DNA of 64,000 nucleotides from Sunxiuqinia rutila (GTDB taxonomy: Bacteria > Bacteroidota > Bacteroidia > Bacteroidales > Prolixibacteraceae), in assembly GCF_050589705.1 (NCBI RefSeq), contig NZ_JBNGOT010000008.1:1-64000 (forward strand). Reading direction: 5' to 3'. Numbering within the stretch: the first letter of the stretch is position 1; each line of letters begins with the position of its first letter. The notes below the pieces were generated by a model. It did no database searches. It worked only from the letters and a program-made list of their open reading frames with translations, and was not told the DNA's origin. The position numbers and the translations under genes are program-made. Below are positions 35,425 to 44,316 of the stretch, piece by piece.

Positions 35425-35991
35425 TTAAAATTCAAATTCACCTTTCAAATGCTGAAATTTTTCAGCCAAATACCTGCGCGTATTAAACAGTCGTGATTTC
35501 ACCGTACCCGGTGCAATCCCAAGCATGTCAGCAATCTCCTTAATCGGAAAGCCTTCCCGGTAATGCATCAGAAAAACCGAGCGATGCTCCTGACTCAAAG
35601 CATCCAGGCTTTCAAAAATGCGGCTGATCAACTCATCCTGCGAAACCAGATGAGGAATCACCGGCTTAACCAACTGCTCCTTCTCCAATTTTTCCTGACG
35701 AACCTCCCGACGCCGGTATTCATTCTTGCATAAATTATAAGCAACTGAAAATATCCAGGTTTTAAATGGGAAGTCTGGGTTAAAGCGGCTTGGGTTTTCG
35801 ATGATTTTCAGAAAGACATCTTGCAAAAAGTCGTTCGCCAAGGCTTCTGAATTTCCAAGCATCCGATAGAAGTAATAATACAAACGCTCTTTGTAGCGGT
35901 CGTAAAGCTGGTTAAAAGCTTGCTGATTACCATTACAAATCGCTTGCATCAACTGCTCATCGCTCTTTATTTTCCTTTTCGCTCCGAACAT
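35425..35991 (-). CDS. ECF-type RNA polymerase sigma factor
   Basis: A 188-residue sigma-70 family protein. Region 2 covers about 20-95 (NQQAFNQLYDRYKERLYYYF, FLQDVFLKIIENPSRF, FKTWIFSVAYNLCKNEYRR). Region 4 covers about 125-178 (LSQEHRSVFLMHYREGFPIKEIADMLGI, APGTVKSRLFNTRRYLAEK, given as segments). Region 3 is missing, as in extracytoplasmic-function factors. The start lies inside the upstream DUF3098 gene (25-base overlap). The small membrane protein downstream may regulate it. Its regulon cannot be read here. Confidence 0.9.
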   Translation of the reverse strand: MFGAKRKIKSDEQLMQAICNGNQQAFNQLYDRYKERLYYYFYRMLGNSEALANDFLQDVFLKIIENPSRFNPDFPFKTWIFSVAYNLCKNEYRRREVRQEKLEKEQLVKPVIPHLVSQDELISRIFESLDALSQEHRSVFLMHYREGFPIKEIADMLGIAPGTVKSRLFNTRRYLAEKFQHLKGEFEF

Positions 35992-36203
35992 GCGTTTTTG
36001 GTGCGCTTTAAAATTAGATAGATTAAACCTGCATAGGTCCCGACAATGAGCAGTGGAGCCAATGTAATTCGTCGAAAGCTAAAAATGCTTTCATCAAACT
36101 GACTGGCTTCTGAATTAGCCGGACCGCTCATTAAAACGTACGCTAAAGTTAATAAAACGACTGCGGCAATTAACCACCAATACTTCCTTTTGTCGAATAA
36201 CAT
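35967..36203 (-). CDS. DUF3098 small membrane protein
   Basis: A 78-residue protein with two membrane segments (YWWLIAAVVLLTLAYVLMSG and LLIVGTYAGLIYLIL) around FDESIFSFRRITLAP, the DUF3098 hallmark. The ATG at 36203 was chosen because the 22 codons before it are not family-like. In many Bacteroidota this gene lies between ftsX and uppP. Here it precedes and overlaps an ECF sigma gene. Function unknown. Confidence 0.75.
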   Translation of the reverse strand: MLFDKRKYWWLIAAVVLLTLAYVLMSGPANSEASQFDESIFSFRRITLAPLLIVGTYAGLIYLILKRTKNACSERKGK

Positions 36204-36343
36204 AGACTGCTTTTTAGAACAGTACACGCGAAAACAAAAAGGTTCACCTAAAAAGTAAATTCCGAGCACATTTTTTCAAAATAGCAGAACCGCCCAAACA
36301 GCAAATAATGCGCCAGCCCGACTCGTTGTCTGAAGTAATCAAT

Positions 36344-37900
36344 TTATTTCTTGAAGTTCTGTGCCAGCGCTTCGGCGCAACGCTCACCATCCATGGCCGA
36401 GGAAGCAATTCCTCCGGCATAACCGGCTCCCTCTCCACACGGATACAATCCTTTAATGTGAATATGCTGCATGTCAAGGTCATTTCGAGGGATGCGAACC
36501 GGAGAAGAGGTGCGCGACTCCACCCCCACTGCCAAGGCTTCGTTGGATAAAAACCCCTTCGATTTTTTATCAATTTGCTGAATCCCTTCACGAAGGCGAC
36601 TCGCAATGCGTTTGGGTAGTTTATCGTGCAAGGCCGATGCGACCAATCCCGGACGATAAGAAGAATCCGGCAGATCAGCCGATTTTTTGCCTGCCACAAA
36701 ATCGGCCAACCGCTGGGCAGGTGCCAGCTGGGTTTGTCCATTCAGCATAAAGCAAAGTCTTTCTACCTGCTTTTGGAATTCCAAGCCAGCAAAAACACCG
36801 TGATGCTGAAATTCACGCAAATCCTCGGGCCGGACTTCCACCACCAAACCCGAATTAGCAAAAGGTGAATTTCGTTTGGAGGCCGACATGCCATTCACCA
36901 CCAATTCGCCAGGAGCTGTTGCAGCCGGCACAATAAAACCACCCGGACACATACAGAAGGAGTACACCCCACGATCTTTCACCTGCTCAACAAAGGAATA
37001 GGTTGCAGCCGGCAAGTACGGGCCACGCTGTGGTTGATGGTATTGAATGGAGTCAATCAGCGCTTGTGGATGTTCCACCCGAACGCCCATGGCAAAGGTC
37101 TTGGCTTCCAGGTTAACTCCATTCCGATAAAGCATTTCGTAAATATCGCGTGCCGAGTGGCCCGTAGCCAAAATCAAGGCACCAAACTCATACGAATTGC
37201 CATTGGCTAGTTTCAAGCCTTTGCATTGATCATTCTTAATGATTAAATCCGTTACCCGACTGCTGAAGTGAATTTCGCCACCACACGCCAGGATTTGCTC
37301 ACGCATGCCCCGAATAACCTGTGGCAGTTTGTCGGTTCCGATGTGAGGATGAGCATCAATCAGAATTTGAGGATCGGCACCAAACTGCACAAATACCTCC
37401 AGAATTTTTCGAACATTTCCCCGTTTTTTTGAGCGGGTATAGAGTTTTCCATCCGAGAAAGTGCCGGCACCACCTTCGCCAAAGCCATAGTTCGAATCCG
37501 GATCAACCAGGTGATCCCGGTGAATCAAGGCAATGTCGCGCTTACGGTCGCTCACATTTTTCCCCCGCTCGAACACAATTGGCTTAAAGCCGAGTTCAAT
37601 CAGCCGCAAAGCAGCAAACAATCCTGCCGGACCTGCTCCTACAATGCCTACCGGCGGTTTCGAACCTACATGCTGATACTCGTAAGTAACTCGTTCGGTA
37701 TCGGGTTGTTCCCCCAGATAAACAGCTACCCCCAGGTTAATCCTGATTTGTCGCTGGCGCGCATCAATCGACTTTCGACGCACAACAATAGCCGTAATAT
37801 CAGCATCGGCCACTCCTAATTTTTTCGCAATTATGGGACGATACCACTGCTCTTCTGACGCCTGTTTAGGAGTCAGGGATATATTCAATTCTTTTTTCAA
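36344..37900 (-). CDS. FAD-dependent dehydrogenase, COG2509 type
   Basis: A 518-residue flavoprotein. A small N-terminal domain (residues 1-85) precedes the dinucleotide motif VGIVGAGPAGLFAALRL and the family segments YGFGEGGAGTFSDGKLYTR and FCMCPGGFIVPAAT. The C-terminal FAD contact is GLYPCGEGAGYAGGI. The family is conserved but its reaction is unknown. The start appears to be TTG at 37900, one base after the porT stop, so the two are very likely co-transcribed. Confidence 0.87.
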   Translation of the reverse strand: MKKELNISLTPKQASEEQWYRPIIAKKLGVADADITAIVVRRKSIDARQRQIRINLGVAVYLGEQPDTERVTYEYQHVGSKPPVGIVGAGPAGLFAALRLIELGFKPIVFERGKNVSDRKRDIALIHRDHLVDPDSNYGFGEGGAGTFSDGKLYTRSKKRGNVRKILEVFVQFGADPQILIDAHPHIGTDKLPQVIRGMREQILACGGEIHFSSRVTDLIIKNDQCKGLKLANGNSYEFGALILATGHSARDIYEMLYRNGVNLEAKTFAMGVRVEHPQALIDSIQYHQPQRGPYLPAATYSFVEQVKDRGVYSFCMCPGGFIVPAATAPGELVVNGMSASKRNSPFANSGLVVEVRPEDLREFQHHGVFAGLEFQKQVERLCFMLNGQTQLAPAQRLADFVAGKKSADLPDSSYRPGLVASALHDKLPKRIASRLREGIQQIDKKSKGFLSNEALAVGVESRTSSPVRIPRNDLDMQHIHIKGLYPCGEGAGYAGGIASSAMDGERCAEALAQNFKK

Positions 37901-37901
37901 C

Positions 37902-38672
37902 TTATTCGAAATGAAAACTTAAAGTAAAAACATTGGAAGTCAGCTTTTTGATTGCTGAAGTATAATACTGACGTTGGGTTTCATCAGGACCATCATTAAG
38001 CATATTTCCTAAACCAAGACTCACTTTCAGCTCGGTTGACAGGCGAAAGAAAGGCAGGTAACTGTCCCATCCGACACCAGCTTCAAAATAAAAGCCCCCG
38101 CGTTTTACACGAACCAGATCTTCTTTTCCTGTTTTGGAGATATCAATGCGCATGGCAGGTCCGGCAATTAAATACGGCCGTTGATTATTCAGTCGGCTGG
38201 ATTTATACTTCACCAGCAAAGGCAAGTCAATATAGGTTGATTTGATGGAATAAAACTCCAGCGCCTCTGAACTGACATTGGAAATATCGTAAACCGGCAC
38301 ATTGTAAACCAGGCGTCGCTCTCCAAAAGACAAGCCTGGCAAGAAGCGCAGGTCAAAATATTCACCCAGCCTCAAGTTACTTACAATCCCAACCGTAAGC
38401 CCTGGAATGGGCTGAGCAATATCGGCAAAAACCGTATCCTGAGCGGTAATCTCATGCCCATCAACATTTTGCCAGTCTTCAAAAACAAAATCCGGATTAT
38501 TACCAATCGGACGATAATGTTCCATGCTAAAGTCCAGCGTATTGATTGCAATGGTAAATCCAAAGTGTAGTTTTTTGTCATCAAACGTGGTCAAATTTTT
38601 GACACGCTGATGCTGAGCAAAAGCACTTGCTGACAAATACAAAAGGATAATAATGCTAATGAGCTTTTTCAC
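37902..38672 (-). CDS. porT: PorT-family outer-membrane protein of the type IX secretion system
   Basis: A 256-residue protein. The signal peptide ends ASAFAQ (about residue 19). A beta-barrel-like sequence with PorT features follows (KKLHFGFTIAINTLDFSM; RFLPGLSFGERRLVYNVP; IDLPLLVKYKSSRLNNQRPY). PorT/SprT is needed for type IX secretion in Porphyromonas and Flavobacterium. The position downstream of ubiE is a common Bacteroidota arrangement and supports the name. The start is GTG at 38672. A near-consensus promoter lies upstream. The 1100-residue protein at 46041-49343 would be a client of the system. Confidence 0.85.
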   Translation of the reverse strand: MKKLISIIILLYLSASAFAQHQRVKNLTTFDDKKLHFGFTIAINTLDFSMEHYRPIGNNPDFVFEDWQNVDGHEITAQDTVFADIAQPIPGLTVGIVSNLRLGEYFDLRFLPGLSFGERRLVYNVPVYDISNVSSEALEFYSIKSTYIDLPLLVKYKSSRLNNQRPYLIAGPAMRIDISKTGKEDLVRVKRGGFYFEAGVGWDSYLPFFRLSTELKVSLGLGNMLNDGPDETQRQYYTSAIKKLTSNVFTLSFHFE

Positions 38673-38754
38673 TGGTTCTGATCAAATTTTACAACTGAAA
38701 CAATTCCTTCAAAAGCGAGTTGTTCTAATTTACCATGTTTGAGAACTTTGACAT

Positions 38755-38784
38755 CAAAAATAAGGATCAAAAACAAATTCCAAA
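38755..38784 (-). promoter_or_regulatory. porT promoter
   Basis: On the minus strand TTTG (38784-38781), 18 bases, TATTTTTG (38762-38755), the same arrangement as the tamL promoter. It allows porT to be expressed apart from ubiE. Confidence 0.65.
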
Positions 38785-38848
38785 CAATCTCATGCTTGAA
38801 AAACCGCAATATTCAGGAAATATTGTCTTGCAGCACGCGTGAACGTCA

Positions 38849-39571
38849 TTATTTGCGTGCAATATAAATCGTTGCGATCCCTAAGGTTAGTCTTTTCTGG
38901 CTAACCTCAGTAAAACCGGTTTGTCGCAAAATATCAAGCATTACCTGATCATCAGGAAAAGCCATAACCGACTCCGGCAGGTATGAATAAGCCGAGGCAT
39001 CTTTTGAAATCATTCCCCCAAGCCGCGGTAAAATATGAAAGAAATAGAACCGATACAGCTGTTTAAACGGGAAATATTTAGGTTTCGAAAACTCCAGAAT
39101 CAATGCCAAACCGCCTTCACGCAAAACCCGGTGAAACTCATCTAATCCCTTTTGAAGATTTTCGAAATTACGCACCCCGAAAGCCACAGTAAGCGCATCA
39201 AATGATTCATTTTCAAAAGGCATGTTCTCCGAATCGCCTTTTTGAAAATGAATCACCGAACTAAGCCCGCGCTTCTTCACTTTTTCTTCCCCCACGCGGA
39301 TCATCTGCTCCGACAAGTCGAAACCAACAATCTCGTCCACTTCCAGCTTGGAAGCGGCAATGGCAAAATCACCGGTTCCGGTGGCTACATCCAGGATGCG
39401 TTTGGGCTGGTCTTTTTTCAAAATACGAACCGCTTTTTTCCGCCAGAGCTTGTCGATGCCCAGGCTTAAAAAGTGGTTCAAAAAATCATATTTAGGAGCA
39501 ATATTGTCGAACATTTGCTCGACCTGCTGTTTTTTATTCTTATCAGAATCTTGATATGGAGCTACTGTCAT
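38849..39571 (-). CDS. ubiE: Demethylmenaquinone methyltransferase
   Basis: A 240-residue class I methyltransferase of the UbiE/MenG family, the last step of menaquinone synthesis. Opening KKQQVEQMFDNIAPKYDFLNHFLS and the AdoMet motif LDVATGTGDFAIAA are diagnostic, as is the C-terminal GGMISKDASAYSYLPES. Its start overlaps the stop of the upstream PurL-like gene by four bases (ATGA), indicating coupled translation. Confidence 0.95.
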   Translation of the reverse strand: MTVAPYQDSDKNKKQQVEQMFDNIAPKYDFLNHFLSLGIDKLWRKKAVRILKKDQPKRILDVATGTGDFAIAASKLEVDEIVGFDLSEQMIRVGEEKVKKRGLSSVIHFQKGDSENMPFENESFDALTVAFGVRNFENLQKGLDEFHRVLREGGLALILEFSKPKYFPFKQLYRFYFFHILPRLGGMISKDASAYSYLPESVMAFPDDQVMLDILRQTGFTEVSQKRLTLGIATIYIARK

Positions 39572-40608
39572 TCAGCGTTTGGTATCATTTTATCAATAAA
39601 CCCAAGGGATTCATCATCAACCCGGATTTCTCCTTTAGTGACATGTCCCAAGGTAAAAAATGGCAATTTTGTGCTTTGCAGATAATCCACAAAGTCATCT
39701 TCGTTTTCTTGCGAAACCCCTACAATTAATCGGCCCATAGACTCGCCAAACAGGAAGGCATCGCGGCGGATTTCAGCATCAGTCGTAATGTCAAAACCTA
39801 AACCTGCCGGCATTCCGGCACGCAGCAATGAAAAGAAAAGACCTCCACGTCCTACCGGGCTGGCTGAAGAAATCAACTGCCGGTCCACAAGTGTCTTCAT
39901 AGCTTCCTGCAAGCGAACTTCCATGTCAATGTCAAATTGCGGAAGAGGCGAATCATACACTTCATGATAAAATTCCAGGTACTCCGAAGAACTAATATCA
40001 TCAAACGATTTTCCGATAACAAAGATATTGTTGCCTTTGTTTTTCAGCTTGTGCGTAATCACTTTGTTTTTATCTTCCACACTCCCCATCAAGCTCACAA
40101 TAATGGTTGGTGTCACTGTGCCGTGTCCGCTAAAATAATCGAATCGAATTTTGCGGTCCGACACTTTCACTCCAAACTTTTTGCAAGCATTTTCCAGCCC
40201 TTTCTTTGCTCCCGAGGCAATAAACTGTCCGTTGGGATGAGCAATGTTGATATGATACAGGAAAGCACTCACTGCTTCAGGTTTAGCCCCGTAACAAGCC
40301 ATTCGGCGAGCTGCTCTGCTAATCAGGATTTCAATTGCCGTTTTAGGGTCTGTATCCAGATGATGATGAAAGGCATGTGTCGTCATGGCCATCATTTGCC
40401 CATTGTCTGCCGTGAAAATCCCGGCATCGTCGGTCTCTCCGTTGGCCACACTTTCCAGATCAAATCCTTCTTCACTAAAATCATTAAAGTAATTAACCGG
40501 GGCCAGATTGGGATTGACCATTAGGTTAAAAACGATATCATTGATATCTTTGGGCTCTTCAATCTGATCAATAGAGAACACCGCTTGGTTTTCAGCAATT
40601 TCAGCCAT
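39568..40608 (-). CDS. Stand-alone PurL/AIR-synthase-related protein
   Basis: A 346-residue protein with AIRS-type N and C domains. A PurL-like middle (AIEILISRAARRMACYGA, SAFLYHINIAHPNGQFIASG) and an AIRS_C-like segment (GHGTVTPTIIVSLMGSVEDK) can be seen. The C-terminal part (SPVGRGGLFFSLLRAGMPAG) resembles the PurL glycine-rich loop. It is much shorter than PurL (about 740 or 1300 residues) and has no glutaminase domain, so a purine step of its own is uncertain. The start is set at ATG 40608 (MAEIAENQAVF); the upstream open frame is phenylalanine-rich and lies in promoter sequence. Four-base overlap with ubiE. Confidence 0.75.
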   Translation of the reverse strand: MAEIAENQAVFSIDQIEEPKDINDIVFNLMVNPNLAPVNYFNDFSEEGFDLESVANGETDDAGIFTADNGQMMAMTTHAFHHHLDTDPKTAIEILISRAARRMACYGAKPEAVSAFLYHINIAHPNGQFIASGAKKGLENACKKFGVKVSDRKIRFDYFSGHGTVTPTIIVSLMGSVEDKNKVITHKLKNKGNNIFVIGKSFDDISSSEYLEFYHEVYDSPLPQFDIDMEVRLQEAMKTLVDRQLISSASPVGRGGLFFSLLRAGMPAGLGFDITTDAEIRRDAFLFGESMGRLIVGVSQENEDDFVDYLQSTKLPFFTLGHVTKGEIRVDDESLGFIDKMIPNAE

Positions 40609-40640
40609 AATTGTATAAATCTTTAGGTCGATAATGAAAA

Positions 40641-40648
40641 CAAAAATA
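40641..40648 (-). promoter_or_regulatory. -7 element of the PurL-like/ubiE promoter
   Basis: TATTTTTG on the minus strand, 33 bases before the chosen ATG at 40608. Confidence 0.55.
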
Positions 40649-40716
40649 GTCAAGTAGTTGATTTTTCCATAAAAAAAGAAGAATTTTAATTCCCTCAGAA
40701 TAAACAACAAAATGCC

Positions 40717-41475
40717 ATGAAACAAAAAATTGCTTTAATTACCGGAGCCACCTCCGGCATTGGGTTGGAAACCGCCAAAATACTCTCCGAGAATCATTTC
40801 AACCTTATCATATCCGGAAGAAGACACGATCGGCTTGAAAAATTAAAAGAAGAATTAGAGCACGAAACCTGCCAGGTGTATCCCCTCTGTTTTGATGTTC
40901 GCTCGAAAACAGAAGTTGACCAGGCCTTGGCGTCACTTCCCGAAAACTGGAAACAGGTAGACATTCTGCTCAACAATGCCGGACTGGCTGCCGGAATTGA
41001 CCCGATCAATCAAGCAGACTGGGAAGACTGGGAAGCAATGATTGACACCAACATTAAAGGCCTGCTGTACATGACCCGCGAAGTTTCGAACTGGATGATT
41101 GCCCGCCAGCAGGGACACATCCTCAACGTGTCTTCAATTGCCGGCATTCAGGCTTACCCCAATGGTTCGGTGTACTGCGGAACCAAGCATGCGGTTAATG
41201 CAATCAGCAAAGCCATGCGCATCGAGCTGGCTCCTTACAACATCAAAGTGGGGACCATCAGCCCCGGTGCCATTGAAACCGAATTTTCCCTGGTTCGTTT
41301 CAAAGGCGACGAAGCGAAGGCCGCCAAAGTTTATGAAGGTTTTACCCCTTTAAGTGCCCGCGACATTGCAGAAAGTATTTACTTTGTGCTCTCGAGACCG
41401 GCGCATGTCAATATCGATGATTTACTGATCATGCCGACAGCCCAGGCCTCAGCACGAGATTTTGTCAAAAAATAA
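40717..41475 (+). CDS. Short-chain dehydrogenase/reductase (YdfG-like)
   Basis: A 252-residue classical SDR. The nucleotide-binding motif is TGATSGIG at residues 9-16, followed by NNAG (LLNNAGLAAG), a catalytic serine (ILNVSSIAGI) and YxxxK (YCGTKHA). Closest in style to YdfG, which oxidises serine, threonine and 3-hydroxy acids with NADP+. Substrate not proven. First of a compact operon of five genes; Ldh follows after nine bases. Confidence 0.9.
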   Translation: MKQKIALITGATSGIGLETAKILSENHFNLIISGRRHDRLEKLKEELEHETCQVYPLCFDVRSKTEVDQALASLPENWKQVDILLNNAGLAAGIDPINQADWEDWEAMIDTNIKGLLYMTREVSNWMIARQQGHILNVSSIAGIQAYPNGSVYCGTKHAVNAISKAMRIELAPYNIKVGTISPGAIETEFSLVRFKGDEAKAAKVYEGFTPLSARDIAESIYFVLSRPAHVNIDDLLIMPTAQASARDFVKK

Positions 41476-41484
41476 AGCTGAGAA

Positions 41485-42573
41485 ATGAAGTTAAGCTCAA
41501 GTTATTTAAAAGACTTCACCCAACAAGTCTTTGAAAAAATAGGCTGCCCGCCCGAGGAAGCAGCATTGGCTGCTGACTGCCTGAACCAGGCAGATTTACG
41601 CGGAGTAGATTCACACGGAGTAGCCCGCCTGAGTGGTTATGTGCGTTTGTGGGAGAAAAACCGACTGAACGCCAGCCCTCAAATGAAAATTGTACATGAA
41701 ACCCCATCAACAGCGGTGCTCGATGCCGACTTGGCCCTGGGCCTTGTTGCCGGACCTAAAGCCATGCGCATTGCCATGGATAAAGCACGCCAGGTAGGTA
41801 GCGGATGGGTAGCTGTGAAAAATTCGAACCATTACGGAATTGCCGGTTACCATGCCATGCTGGCTTTGGATGAAGACATGATTGGTATTTCGATGACCAA
41901 CGCCAGTCCGTTGGTTTCACCGACCTTTTCCAAAAGTCGCTTTTTAGGAACCAACCCCATTGCGGTGGCTATTCCCGCCCAGGATGAACCTCCTTTTGTG
42001 ATGGACATGGCCACAACTACCGTTGCCAATGGAAAACTGGAAGTTTTGCAACGTAAGGGCGAAGATGCCCCTCTTGGATGGGCACAGGATAAAGACGGAT
42101 GCCCAACAACCGATGCCTTTGCGCTGAAAAAGGGCGGAGCCATGCTTCCGCTAGGTGGAGACCGCGAACATGGCAGCCACAAAGGCTATTGCCTAGGTGC
42201 GATGGTTGACATTTTCTCAGCCGTTCTCTCTGGAGCCAACTACGGACCATGGGTTCCTCCGTTTGTCGCTTTCCTCGATCCTCCGGCCAACCCCGTGGGT
42301 GATGGTATTGGACACTTTTTTGGCGCCTTCCGCATTGATGCTTTTCGCCCAGCCAAAGACTTTAAAGAGCATATGGACACCTGGATTCGTACTTTCCGAA
42401 CAGCGGAGCCTGTCAACTCAGGAGATGAGACGCTGATTCCGGGCGATCCGGAACGCCTCTTGACGCAGGAACGCCTGGCTAACGGAATTCCTGTCCAACA
42501 AGCAGTTATTGAAGACCTGGAGAACCTGGCTTCAAAATTTGAATTAACTTTTAACGCCACTCAATATGCCTAA
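41485..42573 (+). CDS. Ldh/malate-dehydrogenase-type (YlbC/YiaK family) oxidoreductase
   Basis: A 362-residue NAD(P)-dependent oxidoreductase of the MDH2/LDH2 superfamily, distinct from Rossmann-fold dehydrogenases. Signatures are ADLRGVDSHGVARLSGYV near the N-terminus, VAVKNSNHYGIAGYHAM in the middle, and GGDREHGSHKGYCLGAMVD. The family reduces 2-keto acids such as pyruvate, malate, ureidoglycolate or 2,3-diketogulonate. The specific substrate is unclear. It overlaps the next gene by eight bases. Confidence 0.9.
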   Translation: MKLSSSYLKDFTQQVFEKIGCPPEEAALAADCLNQADLRGVDSHGVARLSGYVRLWEKNRLNASPQMKIVHETPSTAVLDADLALGLVAGPKAMRIAMDKARQVGSGWVAVKNSNHYGIAGYHAMLALDEDMIGISMTNASPLVSPTFSKSRFLGTNPIAVAIPAQDEPPFVMDMATTTVANGKLEVLQRKGEDAPLGWAQDKDGCPTTDAFALKKGGAMLPLGGDREHGSHKGYCLGAMVDIFSAVLSGANYGPWVPPFVAFLDPPANPVGDGIGHFFGAFRIDAFRPAKDFKEHMDTWIRTFRTAEPVNSGDETLIPGDPERLLTQERLANGIPVQQAVIEDLENLASKFELTFNATQYA

Positions 42574-43276
42574 GACACTGGTCATTACCCCTGTAAAAAA
42601 CTCCATCGAAACAACCTTGCAAACCATTGAGGCCATTCACCGGGCCAATGGAGATCATCAGCATGTGGTTTACAATGATTTCAGTACACCTGAAACAACA
42701 GCCATTTTGGAGGAGAAGCAAGCGGCCTATGGCTACAAACTTGTCAACTTGAAGGATCTAACAGAAACACCATCGCCCAACTATAATTTGGTGCTTCAAA
42801 TGGCACAGCAAAAGGCGCTGGAGCTCAACATCCCTTTGATCGTTATTGAATCGGATGTTATCATTCAGCCAGACACTTTGGACAAAATGCGGAATTTGAG
42901 TCAAATTGCTCCAAACTGCGGTATGCTGGGAGCTGTAACCACCAATGAGGAGGGAGCCATTAACTTTCCTTACCTGAATTTCAAAAATGAAAAGCAGCCC
43001 CTTATTGATACCTCACACAGCTTAAGTTTTTGCTGCACCCTGCTCACTCCCGAGTTGCTCCGGAATTTTTCCTTTCAGGAGCTCTCACGCGAAAAGGATT
43101 GGTATGATGTATTCATCTCGCGCAAGTCAAAAACATTGGGCTATAAAAATTACCTGGCCACCATGCTGCCCGTCATTCACAAACCGCACAGCAGCCGTCC
43201 GTGGAAGCATTTAAAATACACCAACCCGGTAAAATATTATTTCAATAAATTTACCAAACGAAAAGACCGCATCTAA
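42566..43276 (+). CDS. Family 2 glycosyltransferase
   Basis: A 236-residue GT-A type protein. It starts KTLVITPVKNSIETTLQTIEA and has VVYNDFSTPETTAIL (nucleotide-binding aspartate) and IPLIVIESDVIIQPDTLDKM (DxD-like region ESDV). It is a short soluble member, without a membrane segment. Acceptor and donor are not evident. It is sandwiched between the Ldh gene (eight-base overlap) and the LytS gene (one-base overlap). Confidence 0.82.
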   Translation: MPKTLVITPVKNSIETTLQTIEAIHRANGDHQHVVYNDFSTPETTAILEEKQAAYGYKLVNLKDLTETPSPNYNLVLQMAQQKALELNIPLIVIESDVIIQPDTLDKMRNLSQIAPNCGMLGAVTTNEEGAINFPYLNFKNEKQPLIDTSHSLSFCCTLLTPELLRNFSFQELSREKDWYDVFISRKSKTLGYKNYLATMLPVIHKPHSSRPWKHLKYTNPVKYYFNKFTKRKDRI

Positions 43277-44316
43277 TGCCACTAATCAGAAACTACCAAC
43301 GCTACAAAGTACTCCTGCAGATTTTATTCTGGCTAAGCAGTACCGCTTTTGCGTTGGCTTCATTTTATGTGGCTTCTGATTACCGATTCAGTCCGGCAAA
43401 AGATATTTTGCGGGCATTGATTTTGAATACCGGATTTGCGCTTGGTGTTTACATCAACCTTTGGGTGTTGATTCCAAGGTTTCTGAAAAAGAAACACTAC
43501 ATTTTCTACACCTTCTGGTTGTTGATTTCCATGGCGATGTCCTCGCTTGTTATACTCGGACTGTTTTACAGCCTGCAGCATTTTTACCAACCCAGGCTGT
43601 TTTCCACCTATTTTTTCACCACTGGCTTTTACATTGGCATCAGCTCGCTGGCCAAGTTTGTGAACGACTGGATAAAAATGCAGGACATCGAGCTGCGGTA
43701 CAACAAAGTGGAGCGGGAAAAACTGAAGGCTGAACTCAACACCCTGAAAGCCCAAATCAACCCGCACTTTTTGTTTAATTCGTTAAACAACATTTATTCC
43801 CTTTCGCTGACCAACTCGAAGAAAACACCTGAGATGATTCTGAAACTGTCGGACTTGATGCGACATGTTCTCTATGAATCACGGGAAAACCTCATCAGCT
43901 TGCAGAAGGAGGTGGAGTTTATTCAAAACTTCATTGAGCTGCAACGCATTCGCCTGTCCGATCAAACAGACATTCGTTTTGAGCTGGACGGTGCTATTCG
44001 GGACAAACTTATTATTCCACTCATTTTTGAGCCGTTTGTTGACAACGCGTTTAAACACGGAAGTAAATCCATCAGTGAGAAGGCTTTCATCCACATTCAA
44101 ATTCAAGTAAAAGATAACTGGCTTCATTTTAAGGTAAGCAACAACTACGAGGAGGGGCTTCAACCTACCAAGAACGAAGCACACGGCATTGGCCTTAAAA
44201 ACGTCCAAAAACGGCTGGAGTACCTCTACAAAAAAGAGGAATACCATTTAAATATCAGCAAAAAAGAAAATATCTTTAAGGTTGAATTGCAACTGTTACT
44301 AAAAACGACCAAATGA
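43276..44316 (+). CDS. LytS-type sensor histidine kinase
   Basis: A 346-residue membrane kinase. Four membrane segments fall within residues 10-130. A short coiled region precedes the His_kinase domain (PF06580) with phospho-acceptor H164 (INPHFLFNSLNNIYSL) and an HATPase domain (LIFEPFVDNAFKHG, GIGLKNVQKRLEYLY). No periplasmic sensor domain is visible, so the signal is probably in or at the membrane. It overlaps the response-regulator gene by four bases. Confidence 0.92.
   Translation: MPLIRNYQRYKVLLQILFWLSSTAFALASFYVASDYRFSPAKDILRALILNTGFALGVYINLWVLIPRFLKKKHYIFYTFWLLISMAMSSLVILGLFYSLQHFYQPRLFSTYFFTTGFYIGISSLAKFVNDWIKMQDIELRYNKVEREKLKAELNTLKAQINPHFLFNSLNNIYSLSLTNSKKTPEMILKLSDLMRHVLYESRENLISLQKEVEFIQNFIELQRIRLSDQTDIRFELDGAIRDKLIIPLIFEPFVDNAFKHGSKSISEKAFIHIQIQVKDNWLHFKVSNNYEEGLQPTKNEAHGIGLKNVQKRLEYLYKKEEYHLNISKKENIFKVELQLLLKTTK

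Noticed and set aside
36244..36741. 165-codon minus-strand frame overlapping the COG2509 gene
   Set aside because: It overlaps the well-supported flavoprotein gene in another frame and has no family features.
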